Of a stretch of 64,000 nt of DNA, positions 43,891 to 52,914 are shown in pieces (the stretch's first letter is position 1; every line of letters starts with the position of its first letter). A program made the translations under genes and the position numbers. The notes under the pieces are model-generated. The model saw only the letters and a list, made by a program, of their open reading frames with translations. It made no database searches and was not told the origin of the DNA. The stretch comes from JAGOPY01 sp964619555 (GTDB lineage: Bacteria; Bacteroidota; Bacteroidia; Bacteroidales; JAGOPY01), in assembly GCA_964619555.1 (NCBI GenBank), contig CAZUDV010000004.1, forward strand, positions 186,001 to 250,000, written 5' to 3'.

Positions 43891-46251
43891 TCAAGGATTG
43901 TAAACCACCTTCCTCATTTCTGACACCTGACCGCTGCGGTCATGAAAGACTGCCACGTAACTTCCGCCGGCCAACCTGCCTGGCACCCAGGTGACCTCCT
44001 GGCGACCGGCTTCAATGAAAAAAGAACTCACCAACTGCCCCGTCTCACTCAGGATCTTCAACTCCCCGCCAGATTCGCTGTTCAAACTGATCATAAACCG
44101 GCTGGAAGAAGGATTCGGAAAAACCTCAAGCCGTCTTTCCTCCGGTATGACCTGCCCCGTTGTTCCTACAGTCGATTCCTTCACCGCCAGCGTGTACTCC
44201 CCCTCCTGCAAATGCTGAACCAGAATGTTCCCTACATTCCACGGCCCGATCTTTTCAAAAGTTACCTCCTGCCAATCCTCCCCGGTCCCCCTGCGGTAAA
44301 GGATGACAACCGTATCGGCCGACGAAGTGATCAGGGTATTGTCAAGATACCCGTTTGTCGAATAAAAAAACTTGCCGGTTGCATCAAAACCATCCGGCAC
44401 AATTCCTTCAACCCGCCAGTAACGGTAATCCGAAATTCTTAATCCAGGCACAGCTTCCCGCAAACTATCCGGCGGCACCCAGTTATGAGTAACCTGTATG
44501 AAAGCTGAATCAGCAACACTCAGGACTTCCATGCTGAAAAAGGTCTTATCGAATGAATAATTGCCCGGCAAATTGATCGTTTTATAGTTGTCCGTCGTGG
44601 CATCGCACATCTTTTCATCAGGATCGACGAGCGCCACAGAAGGGATAAATGGCACCATCAGCACCGATGTTCCGGTCCCCCCGTCGAAATAGACCGTTTC
44701 CGTGTAACGGTTCCAGTTATCGTCCATGAACATGATCTCCACCCGGTTGCCCATCCCGGTAAATGCAGGCCCTTTTCGCTTCTGCCTGGCGTACACGGTA
44801 ACGTCGTACAAATCCTGCCGGTTCTGGCCTACCACGAAAGAATCGACGGAATAATGAGGAGTGCCGGAATTCAACACGAAATTGTCGAAGAACCCGTTCA
44901 TATCAATGCCGGTGTGACTGGTCATGAAATCACGCATATCATAGGATGATGCCGGCTGAAAAGCAAATTCGTCTATGAAAGCCCTGAGGGTACCGAAAAA
45001 CAGGCTGTCGCCCAGGTAGAACCGTAAAGCCTGGCAAACCGTCGAACCACGGTCATAAGCGCTCATACCATAAGTGTATTCCTGGGGGATCTGGTTAAGC
45101 GGGAAATAGCTTCCATCACCACTGTTGGTATGGCAGAACTGCAATACACTGCCATGCTTCGATCGGATGGCATTTTTATAGGCAATCTCGTCACTATAAA
45201 GCGCCAGGGCATAATACATCCCGAAAAAAGTGGCCCACCCTTCGTTGATCCACATCTCCCCGGCGGATGAACAGGTCACCTTGTCGCCCATCCACATGTG
45301 AGTGAGTTCGTGGGCCATCAGTTCTTCGTTCGAAGTATTTCCGGAGATGGTGTTATGGGGAACGAAAATGTTGGCGGCATGCTCCATTGCCCCGATTGCC
45401 GTACCGGTATAACCTACCCGTTCCCATGAATATGGGCCCATGGAGTTTTCAAAGATCTCCAATATCTCCTTAAGATGTATAAAAGTACCTTCCACTTTGT
45501 TGGTATCCTGGGGCCTGACATAAATATCGACCGGAACCGCACCATTGACTCCAAAGAACGTGTCCGAAACAGGAAAATAGTGGCCAACTGCCAGTGAAGA
45601 AAGATAAGTGGGTATCGGGCGACTGAGATTCCAGTGATAAGTAATGGTTCCATTGCCGTTATCAATTTCCTCCACCAGCTGGCCACCGCACACAGCCATT
45701 TTTCCTTCCGGCAGGGTGCAATAAATGTCGTACGTAGCGCGGTCCGTGAAATTATCCACACACGGGTACCAGCTCTTTCCCAGGTTATGCGGAATGGTGC
45801 TGATCCCTACCCCCAGGTTAAAAGCATATTCACCCGAGAAGTGAAATCCTCCCCAGCTCTCGTGGAAAGGCACCCCCTGGTAGTCGATCCTGACCTTTGC
45901 CGTGTCACCGGTCTGCAGCGGATTTTCAAGAGGAATGGTAACCAGACTGTCGCCCTGGGTGAAATTAGTCACCGGGGCATCGTTCAGCCACACGGATGTG
46001 ACGGTAAGCTCGATGAGTTCCAGGCTGATCTCCGCTAAGGCATTGCTGAGCGGTGTCAGCCAAACCGTGGTCGAGGCACCGATCGTGTGCGCGGCAAAAT
46101 CGATCTCATGGATGCGGATCTCGTATCGGATGGCATCGAGGCTGTCGGCAGCGCTTGGTACAGCGCAAATCCATTTACTGGATGGTACCAGTAATACCAA
46201 TAATAGTATAAGAGTTTTCAAACGGTTAATTTTTGATAATACAAATCTCAT
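43891..46251 (-). CDS. T9SS-exported M1-family aminopeptidase
   Basis: 786 residues. Signal peptide in the first ~31 residues, an M1 N-terminal saddle domain, the exopeptidase motif GAMEHAANIF, and the zinc motif H314-ELT-H318 with the third ligand Glu in MWINEGWATFFG. A C-terminal T9SS domain (FPNPSSSRFMISL ... MRKVVYNP) replaces the usual helical domain of housekeeping M1 enzymes, so this is a secreted peptidase that trims peptides from the N-terminus. Stands alone. Confidence 0.92.
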   Translation of the reverse strand: MRFVLSKINRLKTLILLLVLLVPSSKWICAVPSAADSLDAIRYEIRIHEIDFAAHTIGASTTVWLTPLSNALAEISLELIELTVTSVWLNDAPVTNFTQGDSLVTIPLENPLQTGDTAKVRIDYQGVPFHESWGGFHFSGEYAFNLGVGISTIPHNLGKSWYPCVDNFTDRATYDIYCTLPEGKMAVCGGQLVEEIDNGNGTITYHWNLSRPIPTYLSSLAVGHYFPVSDTFFGVNGAVPVDIYVRPQDTNKVEGTFIHLKEILEIFENSMGPYSWERVGYTGTAIGAMEHAANIFVPHNTISGNTSNEELMAHELTHMWMGDKVTCSSAGEMWINEGWATFFGMYYALALYSDEIAYKNAIRSKHGSVLQFCHTNSGDGSYFPLNQIPQEYTYGMSAYDRGSTVCQALRFYLGDSLFFGTLRAFIDEFAFQPASSYDMRDFMTSHTGIDMNGFFDNFVLNSGTPHYSVDSFVVGQNRQDLYDVTVYARQKRKGPAFTGMGNRVEIMFMDDNWNRYTETVYFDGGTGTSVLMVPFIPSVALVDPDEKMCDATTDNYKTINLPGNYSFDKTFFSMEVLSVADSAFIQVTHNWVPPDSLREAVPGLRISDYRYWRVEGIVPDGFDATGKFFYSTNGYLDNTLITSSADTVVILYRRGTGEDWQEVTFEKIGPWNVGNILVQHLQEGEYTLAVKESTVGTTGQVIPEERRLEVFPNPSSSRFMISLNSESGGELKILSETGQLVSSFFIEAGRQEVTWVPGRLAGGSYVAVFHDRSGQVSEMRKVVYNP

Positions 46252-46402
46252 TATTCATCCATTACGAAGTGAAGTTACATTGAAATTTATTAATAATCCT
46301 GTTTTGAAATGGCCTATTTTCATGTAAGTCAATATTAGTGCCCTCTATCACCAAAAACCTGAAATATACCTGCCCTCTTCATCAAAGTCTTTCAAAAAAC
46401 CC

Positions 46403-46410
46403 TACCTTTG
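46403..46410 (+). promoter_or_regulatory. -7 promoter element for the adaptor gene
   Basis: TACCTTTG, an exact TAnnTTTG match, 31 bases before the adaptor start codon. The remainder of 46252-46402 shows no gene. Confidence 0.5.
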
Positions 46411-46441
46411 AACTTTCAAGAATTTTTGTAAGCTCATCCCC

Positions 46442-47785
46442 ATGAAGATCTTTAAAAGCAAGCGTAATCTTCTTTTCATTGCCATCGGTGCGGTCGTCGT
46501 CATCGCTCTGGTGATTCTTGCCGTCAATAAAGGCGAGGATAGAAAAGGCATCAAAGTGACCGCGGAGAACATTGCCCGCAAGAATATTATTGAAGTGGTT
46601 TCAGCGAATGGTAAGATCCAGCCGGAAAAGGATATAAAGATAAGCCCTTATATTTCGGGGGAAGTCATCGAACTCTATGTTAAGGAGGGCGACCAGGTCA
46701 AGAAGGGCGATCTCCTGGCCAAGATCGATCCGGAAATTTACCGGGCCAATTACGACCGGATGAATGCCATGCTGAATTCCCAGAAAGCCGCAGAGGCCAA
46801 TGCCCAGGCGCGTCTCGCCCAGGCCGAATCGCAGTTCCGTAATGCCGAACTGACCTTCAACCGCAATAAAACGCTGTGGGAGCAGAAAGTTATTTCTGAT
46901 GCCGACTACGATGCAGCCCAATCGGCTTATGAAGTGGCAAAGGCAGAAAAAGACGCCGCCGTTCAAAGTATCAGAAGTGCGCAATTCGGTGTTGAAAGTG
47001 CCAAAGCCTCCCTCGACGAAGCAGAGGAAAACCTGGTGAAAACTACCATCCGCAGCCCGAACGACGGAACCGTTTCCAAGCTCAGCGTGGAAATCGGGGA
47101 ACGGGTGACCGGCGCTTCCCAGTTCTCCGCCGGTACGGAAATCATGCGAATTGCCAACCTGGAAAGCATGGAAGTCAATGTGGAAGTCAATGAGAACGAT
47201 ATCGTCCGCGTTTCAATGTGGGACACCTGCCTGATCGAAGTGGATGCCTATCTCGATAAAAAGTTCAAAGGCCTTGTAACGGAGATATCCACCTCCGCCA
47301 ATACGGTTGGGGTCAGCGCCGACCAAATCACGAATTTCAACGTTAAGATCCGGATCCTGCCTGAATCTTATGCCGATATGGTCGATACCTCGATGAACAT
47401 CCGTTCCCCATTCCGGCCCGGTATGTCAGCGACTGTTGATATCCAGACCGAAACGGTGTATAATGTGCTGGCCGTACCGATCCAGTCGGTCACAACCCGG
47501 AGCGATACGACCGGTGTTGTGGAGAAAGAAGATGCCAATATCGAGGTTGCCGCTTCGTCTGACGACGTTAAGGAATACGTCTTCCTGGTGAATGAAGGCA
47601 AAGCGGAAATGAAGGAAGTGAAGACCGGAATTCAGGATAATACTTACATCGAAATAACAGGCGGGGTGGAGGAAAACCAGGAGGTGATCACCGGGCCGTA
47701 CAGAGCCATTTCCAAACGCCTGAAAGACGGGGATTTAGTCAAGGTCGTCGATAAAAAGGAACTTTACGCCGAAGAAGATAAGTAG
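46442..47785 (+). CDS. efflux periplasmic adaptor (HlyD/MacA-like membrane-fusion protein)
   Basis: 447 residues: one N-terminal transmembrane helix (~9-27), lipoyl/barrel-sandwich halves (PYISGEVIELYVKEGDQVKKGDLLAKIDP and TIRSPNDGTVSKLSVEIGERV) separated by a coiled coil (~95-195), then beta-barrel and membrane-proximal domains. It links an inner-membrane pump to an outer-membrane channel; the MacAB type is the closest fit. No MacB or TolC gene is adjacent: the next gene is tsaB, so the partner is encoded elsewhere. Confidence 0.88.
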   Translation: MKIFKSKRNLLFIAIGAVVVIALVILAVNKGEDRKGIKVTAENIARKNIIEVVSANGKIQPEKDIKISPYISGEVIELYVKEGDQVKKGDLLAKIDPEIYRANYDRMNAMLNSQKAAEANAQARLAQAESQFRNAELTFNRNKTLWEQKVISDADYDAAQSAYEVAKAEKDAAVQSIRSAQFGVESAKASLDEAEENLVKTTIRSPNDGTVSKLSVEIGERVTGASQFSAGTEIMRIANLESMEVNVEVNENDIVRVSMWDTCLIEVDAYLDKKFKGLVTEISTSANTVGVSADQITNFNVKIRILPESYADMVDTSMNIRSPFRPGMSATVDIQTETVYNVLAVPIQSVTTRSDTTGVVEKEDANIEVAASSDDVKEYVFLVNEGKAEMKEVKTGIQDNTYIEITGGVEENQEVITGPYRAISKRLKDGDLVKVVDKKELYAEEDK

Positions 47786-47813
47786 TTTTCCCCCAGGATT
47801 TTCCATTAAACGA

Positions 47814-48539
47814 ATGGCTCTCCTTCTCCATATAGAAACTGCTACGCAGGTCTGCTCTTTGGCATTGTCCGACCGTGGCCGGCCGGTCCAGGTCAGGGAA
47901 AGCCGCGAGAAGAACATTCATTCTTCGATCATAACGGTATTCATTGATGAGATGATGAAAGCCGCTGGGATTGATTATTCCGCCCTCGATGCGGTGACGG
48001 TCAGTAAGGGCCCCGGCTCTTACACGGGCCTGAGGATTGGTGTATCGACGGCCAAAGGCATTTGCTACGGGACTGGAAAACCGTTGATCGCAGTTGGGAC
48101 TCTGGAATCCATGGCAGTGGGAATGCTCGGCGCGATTGCTCACATCAGACAGGAACTCCCCCGGGAAAAGATCCTGCTGTGCCCTATGATCGATGCCCGG
48201 AGGATGGAAGTTTATTCTGAACTTTTCGATGAAGATCTGAACATTGTCCGCAGTATCCAGGCGGAGATCATTTCCGGGGAATCGTTCAGGGAACTGCTCA
48301 ACGAGCAAATCATCGTCTTTGCCGGCGATGGAGCGGAGAAATGCCGGGAGGTGCTCGGAAACCGTCCAAATGCCCGTTTTCTGCCGGGTTTCATTCCTTC
48401 TGCCGTCAATATGGTGAAACTGGCCGAAGAAAAATTCATTCGGGAGGAATTTGAAGATGTGGCTTATTTCGAGCCTTTCTACCTGAAGGACTTTATCCCT
48501 GGAATTCCTAAAGTGAAAGGTTTAAGGATTAAGGATTAA
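47814..48539 (+). CDS. tsaB: tRNA t6A biosynthesis protein TsaB
   Basis: 241 residues of the ASKHA fold. TsaB is the scaffold partner of TsaD in threonylcarbamoyl-adenosine formation at A37 of tRNA. Recognisable motifs: LLHIETATQVCSLALS, SKGPGSYTGLRIGVSTAKG and a C-terminal YFEPFYLKDF. It follows the adaptor gene after 28 bases, possibly in one transcript. Full length. Confidence 0.95.
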   Translation: MALLLHIETATQVCSLALSDRGRPVQVRESREKNIHSSIITVFIDEMMKAAGIDYSALDAVTVSKGPGSYTGLRIGVSTAKGICYGTGKPLIAVGTLESMAVGMLGAIAHIRQELPREKILLCPMIDARRMEVYSELFDEDLNIVRSIQAEIISGESFRELLNEQIIVFAGDGAEKCREVLGNRPNARFLPGFIPSAVNMVKLAEEKFIREEFEDVAYFEPFYLKDFIPGIPKVKGLRIKD

Positions 48540-48691
48540 GTCCAGGGTTTGCAATTCTCCGGGAATTTTCGTGTGTCAATCGAGGAATTTCGTGAAACAG
48601 CATTTAATAGCATGCGAAAAAACGCTCACGAGACGAGCATTTACCAGTGAATTGGGATAGCTTTGTAACTGAGTGTCCGGAGGGTTGTTTT

Positions 48692-49318
48692 TCACGAATG
48701 ACAAGTGCAGTCAACACGAAGATTTCTGGCCTTTTCAAAAGCTTCTATCCCTTCTTTTACTGAAAAATAGACGATCCCTGCCGTTCCGATCGTGTCAATC
48801 CATCCGAATCCGAAGGCCTCATAGGCCACACTTGAGATCAACAGAACAACCGACATGTAGACACAGACCAGGTTACAGTTGGCATCGGCGATGATGGGGT
48901 CGCAGCTCAGTTCCATACCTGTCTTTTTCTTGCTATAGATCAGGAACAACATGGAAGCAATGGATACCAGCGAGATGATCACCCCGGGAAGAGTAGACTC
49001 CGGCCTGGTGCCATTGACCAGGTTTATCACGGCTCCTGCAGCCAGGATCAAGGATAAAGCATAAAAACACCAACCGGTGACCTTCAGGGCCTTCACCTCG
49101 AACTTCGACCGTTCAATATCCGGATTCCGGCTTATCCTCCGGATCATCGCAAGCACGCCGACCGCTGAAATGGTCTCAATGAAACTGTCCATCCCAAAAC
49201 CAAAAAGTGTCAGGGCATCATCGGTTATTCCAAAAATTACCGAGACAAGGCCCTCAACAATGTTGAAGAATATGGTGAACAGGGCCAGGGCCCTGGCTTT
49301 ATCCCATGAAGTCGCCAT
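48692..49318 (-). CDS. CDF-like cation transporter, short
   Basis: 208 residues with about six transmembrane helices and no cytoplasmic C-terminal domain. FGFGMDSFIETISA and PIIADANCNLVCVYMS correspond to the paired Asp/metal-binding helices of cation diffusion facilitators, with Cys in place of some ligands. Ends DCTCHS, a potential metal site. Lying near an HMA protein and a TonB receptor, it likely exports a heavy metal such as copper, zinc or mercury; the ion is inferred from context only. Confidence 0.75.
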   Translation of the reverse strand: MATSWDKARALALFTIFFNIVEGLVSVIFGITDDALTLFGFGMDSFIETISAVGVLAMIRRISRNPDIERSKFEVKALKVTGWCFYALSLILAAGAVINLVNGTRPESTLPGVIISLVSIASMLFLIYSKKKTGMELSCDPIIADANCNLVCVYMSVVLLISSVAYEAFGFGWIDTIGTAGIVYFSVKEGIEAFEKARNLRVDCTCHS

Positions 49319-49480
49319 CGGTCATTATTATGCAAATTACCGGATATTCCCTGAATCCAAGTAATCCGTAAAGATCTGTGAAGATCGGTAAAATCCGCGT
49401 TTATCCGCGTGCTATTTATTTATATCACGAAGATATACGAAGAAGGTACAAATAACACAAAGAATCCCGTATTCAGGATT

Positions 49481-49515
49481 CAACACTAACCACCAACCAC
49501 TAACCACTCAACACT
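49481..49515. repeat. 7-bp tandem repeat, five units of AACCACT type
   Basis: CAACACT, AACCACC, AACCACT, AACCACT, CAACACT: five in-phase heptamers ending six bases before the HMA gene stop codon. The interval 49319-49480 contains fragments of CACGAAG-type repeats and no gene. Confidence 0.88.
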
Positions 49516-49520
49516 CGAAG

Positions 49521-49880
49521 TCAGTGCGGTTCGCTGCCTTTCTGGCAACATGCCGGCAGTTTGTCGTGTGCCTCCTGGTCGGCAGGCACCTGGTCAGCAT
49601 CATAACCGAGCTTTGAAATAGCCGTACGCAGCTTATCGGCATCGGTCTTCCTGGGATCGAAGCCGATGGTGACGATCTTGGTGTCGTCGTCCAGCTCCAC
49701 TTTCTTCACCCCCTTTTCGTAAGCAATATTGCCCTCGATCCGCTCTTCGCACATCCCGCATACAGCCGTGGTCTGGATCTGAACTTCTTCGTAATTCTTC
49801 TTTTTCTGTTGTGCAATGGCCGGATTGATTATCAAGGCAGCCATGATTGACATTAATGTGATTAAGATGATCTTTTTCAT
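49521..49880 (-). CDS. periplasmic heavy-metal-associated (HMA) domain protein
   Basis: 119 residues: signal peptide (ending AIAQ), one HMA ferredoxin-like domain with CxxC (TTAVCGMCEERIEGNI) and a Cys/His-rich tail (KLPACCQKGSEPH). It resembles MerP/CopZ-type periplasmic metal carriers. Copper or mercury are candidates. Located directly upstream, on the same strand, of the CDF-like gene and downstream of the TonB receptor, so these three probably work together. Confidence 0.88.
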   Translation of the reverse strand: MKKIILITLMSIMAALIINPAIAQQKKKNYEEVQIQTTAVCGMCEERIEGNIAYEKGVKKVELDDDTKIVTIGFDPRKTDADKLRTAISKLGYDADQVPADQEAHDKLPACCQKGSEPH

Positions 49881-49953
49881 TTTATTTGATTTTCTTTGAT
49901 ATTATTCACCTCAGATTACACTGATTTATACAGATTAGACACAGATTTCCGGA

Positions 49954-49988
49954 ATTCAAAATTCAAAACTTAAAATTCAAAATTTATA
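49954..49988. repeat. 7-bp tandem repeat, ATTCAAA type
   Basis: ATTCAAA, ATTCAAA, ACTTAAA, ATTCAAA, ATTTATA: five in-phase heptamers, the last overlapping the stop codon of the TonB receptor gene. Confidence 0.8.
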
Positions 49989-52209
49989 GTTGGTCGTGTT
50001 TCAATAAAAACCTCACCCCCGCGTACACTTTGATCCCCGATACCGGCCCCCAGATGTTGGAAGCATCGAAATACGGGCCGAACGGTTCGTCCGGCGAAAT
50101 GATCGGGTGCTCCTGGCGATAATTGGTCAGGTTCTCCCCGCCGACATAAATCTCCCACCGCTTGTAGAACTTCGTCACCTGTGCATTCAGGATAGTATAG
50201 AAAGGAGAGTGGCTGTCCATCCGGTATTCTTCCGGCAGCATCGAGGTGGAAGGAATACGCGAAGGCCCGTTGAACTGCGCCGTTACATCGAATTGCCATT
50301 TGTGCAGGTTTGTGGCATAAGATGCTGAAACCAGGCCCTTGTACTTATTCACCAGGGATTCCCTCATCAGTTCCTCCGATATGGTCATCTTCACGTCGTT
50401 GTAGCGGAAGGCCAGTGTCAGGTCAAACCGCTGGATCAGCTCATATTTCATCTCCACCTGGTACGTATTGGCAAATGACCGCCCATCCAGGTTGTATACC
50501 AATATCTGGCTGGTGTTCTGCTCCTTGTCCACTATCACCTGATTCATAAAATCGGTGCGGTAATATTCAGCATTGACCGACATCTCCCTACCCAGGATAT
50601 CGATGTATTGAGTCAAATTGATCCCGTAGTTCCAGGCTTTTTCCATTTTCAACTTTTCGGTGAAGACAAATCTCCTCGAAGTGGTCAGGTAGGAGAGGTT
50701 TTCGGCAACCACGTTGGCAGTCCTCGATCCTTTCCCTGCCGAAGCCCGGACAACCAGGTGTTCAGAAAAGGCATACTTAAGGTGGATTCTCGGGGTAAGA
50801 AAGAATCCGTACAAACTGCTGTAATCGGCTCTTATGCCACCCAGAAGGGTGAACTTTTCCGGGATTATCCAGGAGTATTCGGCAAACAGTCCGGGAACAT
50901 GATCTGTCTTTTGAAAAGCCGAATCGTTCAGGGTTTCGTCGAAGGAATCCATTATGTAACTGATCCCTGTGGTTATAACGTGGGCCGTATTCTTAATGTA
51001 GGTCTGAAGCATCAGGTTGCTGTAGAAGTTGTGTTCCGTTGCATCGTATTTATTATGACCGAAAAAGGCGTTCATGTCGTGGTAGATATAGGAGTTGATC
51101 CAGCCGATACTGCTTTCCGGCCGGTTCAGGAAAAAACCCGTCTTGGAAAATGCTTCGAACCGGTTGGTCTTCACCTCAGTGCCATATAAACTGTCGGTAT
51201 GCGGCTCCTGGGTGGTGTAATAATCCATCTGGCCGCCTTTACGATCTTCAGTCAGGAACTTGGCCCCGAACATGCCTTCCATTTTTTCCGATCGGTAGCT
51301 CCAGCGGTTGAAAAGATTGACCTGGGTGAACACCGGGTCGTCCAGGAATCCGTCGTGGTTGTGATCCAGCTTCGTGGATTGGTTGGAGACGTGTCCGAAT
51401 ACCGCAGTATTCCAGCGAGGATTAACCCGGATGGAACTGTTGATATTCCCTTCCACTCTCCCCGCCTGGTTGGCATATAGGTTGACAAAGAGTTTTTCGT
51501 CGTTTTCCGGTTTTTTGTACTCGGTATTGATCTGTCCTGTAATGGATTCGTACCCGTTTTTTACCGAGGAAGTCCCTTTCGACACCTGGATGGATTCCAT
51601 CCATGAGCCCGGGATATAGCCCAGTCCAAAGGAAGAGGCCAGTCCCCTGAGGTTGGGGATGTTTTCGGTTTGCAACTGGCTGTATTTTCCGGCCAGTCCG
51701 AGCAGTTTGATCTGTTTGGCTCCCGTTATGGCGTCACTGTAATTGACATCTACGGAGGCATTGGTTTCAAAGCTTTCTGAGAGGTTGCAGCAGGCTGCTT
51801 TTTTGAGCTCTCCGAGGGTAATTTGCTGGGTAGCGATAGGATCTGTACGGGAAATGTGGGCCCCGGGGGCACGCTCCAGCACCTCTACCTCCGATAACGT
51901 CTTGTTTTGCAGCAGGATAACTTCGATTGTTTTAGCGCTTCCATCATGTATATGGATCGTATCATTTTCATAACCCACATAACTTACGACCAGGAGATGG
52001 TACCTGGGTCCTTCGTTTTTAATGGTGAAAGCTCCGGCCTGATCTGTAGCAGTACCGGAAGTAGTGCCTGACCAATAGACATTGACGCCGGGCAAAGGAA
52101 TCTTATTCCGGCTTTCGTCCATTTCGAAGACAAAACCCTTGATTTGCTGGGCATAACCGAAAGCCGGGAGGATAATTAAAATAATTATTATGGTGATGAT
52201 TGTTTTCAT
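49984..52209 (-). CDS. TonB-dependent outer-membrane receptor
   Basis: 741 residues: signal peptide (ending GYAQ), a carboxypeptidase-regulatory-like domain (KGFVFEMDESRN..LPGVNVYW), plug with KKAACCNLSESFETN and LLGLAGKYSQLQTEN, then a 22-strand barrel ending with an aromatic/hydrophobic C-terminus. It imports a ligand energised by TonB/ExbBD. The adjacent HMA, CDF-like and HYC_CC_PP genes suggest a metal or metallophore ligand, and the vicinal Cys pair in the plug may bind metal. No SusD partner, so not a polysaccharide system. Confidence 0.92.
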   Translation of the reverse strand: MKTIITIIIILIILPAFGYAQQIKGFVFEMDESRNKIPLPGVNVYWSGTTSGTATDQAGAFTIKNEGPRYHLLVVSYVGYENDTIHIHDGSAKTIEVILLQNKTLSEVEVLERAPGAHISRTDPIATQQITLGELKKAACCNLSESFETNASVDVNYSDAITGAKQIKLLGLAGKYSQLQTENIPNLRGLASSFGLGYIPGSWMESIQVSKGTSSVKNGYESITGQINTEYKKPENDEKLFVNLYANQAGRVEGNINSSIRVNPRWNTAVFGHVSNQSTKLDHNHDGFLDDPVFTQVNLFNRWSYRSEKMEGMFGAKFLTEDRKGGQMDYYTTQEPHTDSLYGTEVKTNRFEAFSKTGFFLNRPESSIGWINSYIYHDMNAFFGHNKYDATEHNFYSNLMLQTYIKNTAHVITTGISYIMDSFDETLNDSAFQKTDHVPGLFAEYSWIIPEKFTLLGGIRADYSSLYGFFLTPRIHLKYAFSEHLVVRASAGKGSRTANVVAENLSYLTTSRRFVFTEKLKMEKAWNYGINLTQYIDILGREMSVNAEYYRTDFMNQVIVDKEQNTSQILVYNLDGRSFANTYQVEMKYELIQRFDLTLAFRYNDVKMTISEELMRESLVNKYKGLVSASYATNLHKWQFDVTAQFNGPSRIPSTSMLPEEYRMDSHSPFYTILNAQVTKFYKRWEIYVGGENLTNYRQEHPIISPDEPFGPYFDASNIWGPVSGIKVYAGVRFLLKHDQL

Positions 52210-52241
52210 ATTCCCTGGAATTAAATTTCAATGATCTCATT

Positions 52242-52285
52242 GACCTGTGAGGTCACCTGTGAGGTCACCTGTGAGGTCGCAGGTC
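52242..52285. repeat. 12-bp repeat GGTCACCTGTGA, longest copy
   Basis: GACCTGTGAGGTCACCTGTG with further CACCTGTGAGGT units and a final GCAGGTC, in the gap between the TonB receptor start and the preceding Cys-rich gene. Confidence 0.88.
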
Positions 52286-52307
52286 CTCTATAAAAAACTG
52301 GATTGAA

Positions 52308-52805
52308 TTAAACCAGGGGATGGCCGATCTTGAGTTGATGGATGTTGTATAACAATTTTGTCCCGTACAAGGGAGGCGAAATGTCGCTTGCTTCCGGTGA
52401 AATGATGAAGTGTGCGGTTGGTTCAGCAATAAAATAGGTCCCGTAAAGGACCTGAATGAATCCAGCTATGAATTTCAGGGAGACCTTTTCCAGTGAAACA
52501 GTGAAAGTGTCGGATATTTTCAGGTATTCCGAGGAAGAGTTGCAGCAATCGTTCCTCTGCTCATCGCTCCCGCATTGGTTAGGAGTTTCGGAATCACAGC
52601 AGGATTTTTCCCGGCTGACGGAACAACATGAACTCGCCCTGTCATCTGCTGAGCAAACATGATCGCAATCCGCTTCGATAAACACCGAAGCCGTGGATTC
52701 GCCTTCGCACTGGCAGAAATGATGGTATATGGAAAAGCCCCCGGTAACCAGAATCATGCTGGCTGCCAGTAATATCAATGCCGATCTTTGCAATAACTTC
52801 CCCAT
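52308..52805 (-). CDS. Cys-rich HYC_CC_PP-type small secreted protein
   Basis: 165 residues. An N-terminal membrane or signal helix is followed by HHFCQCEGE, a Cys-rich middle (DRASSCCSVSREKSCCD, NDCCNSSSEY) and SPPLYGTKLLYN near the end. This is the HYC..CC..PP pattern of a small Bacteroidota family usually found next to TonB receptors and HMA proteins. Function is not established; metal binding in the periplasm or outer membrane is the obvious hypothesis. Probably the first gene of a TonB-HMA-CDF transcript. Confidence 0.72.
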   Translation of the reverse strand: MGKLLQRSALILLAASMILVTGGFSIYHHFCQCEGESTASVFIEADCDHVCSADDRASSCCSVSREKSCCDSETPNQCGSDEQRNDCCNSSSEYLKISDTFTVSLEKVSLKFIAGFIQVLYGTYFIAEPTAHFIISPEASDISPPLYGTKLLYNIHQLKIGHPLV

Positions 52806-52815
52806 AGTACGGGTA

Positions 52816-52823
52816 CAAAGATA
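52816..52823 (-). promoter_or_regulatory. -7 element for the metal-handling cluster
   Basis: Minus-strand TATCTTTG, an exact TAnnTTTG match, 11 bases before the start codon of the Cys-rich gene. Confidence 0.5.
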
Positions 52824-52876
52824 TATACAAAAACAGCAATGTGTTGTTAAATATTCTTAAATTCCAATTCTTTTTC

Positions 52877-52884
52877 TAAATTTG
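52877..52884 (+). promoter_or_regulatory. -7 element for the crotonase operon
   Basis: TAAATTTG, exact TAnnTTTG match, 31 bases before the ATG at 52915, divergent from the metal cluster promoter. Confidence 0.55.
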
Positions 52885-52914
52885 GGCAACCTTAATTTCA
52901 TAACCTGCCCGCAT

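Noticed and set aside
46442..48539. Adaptor and TsaB genes considered as a functional unit
   Set aside because: Adjacent with a short gap, but no mechanistic link; likely accidental cotranscription.
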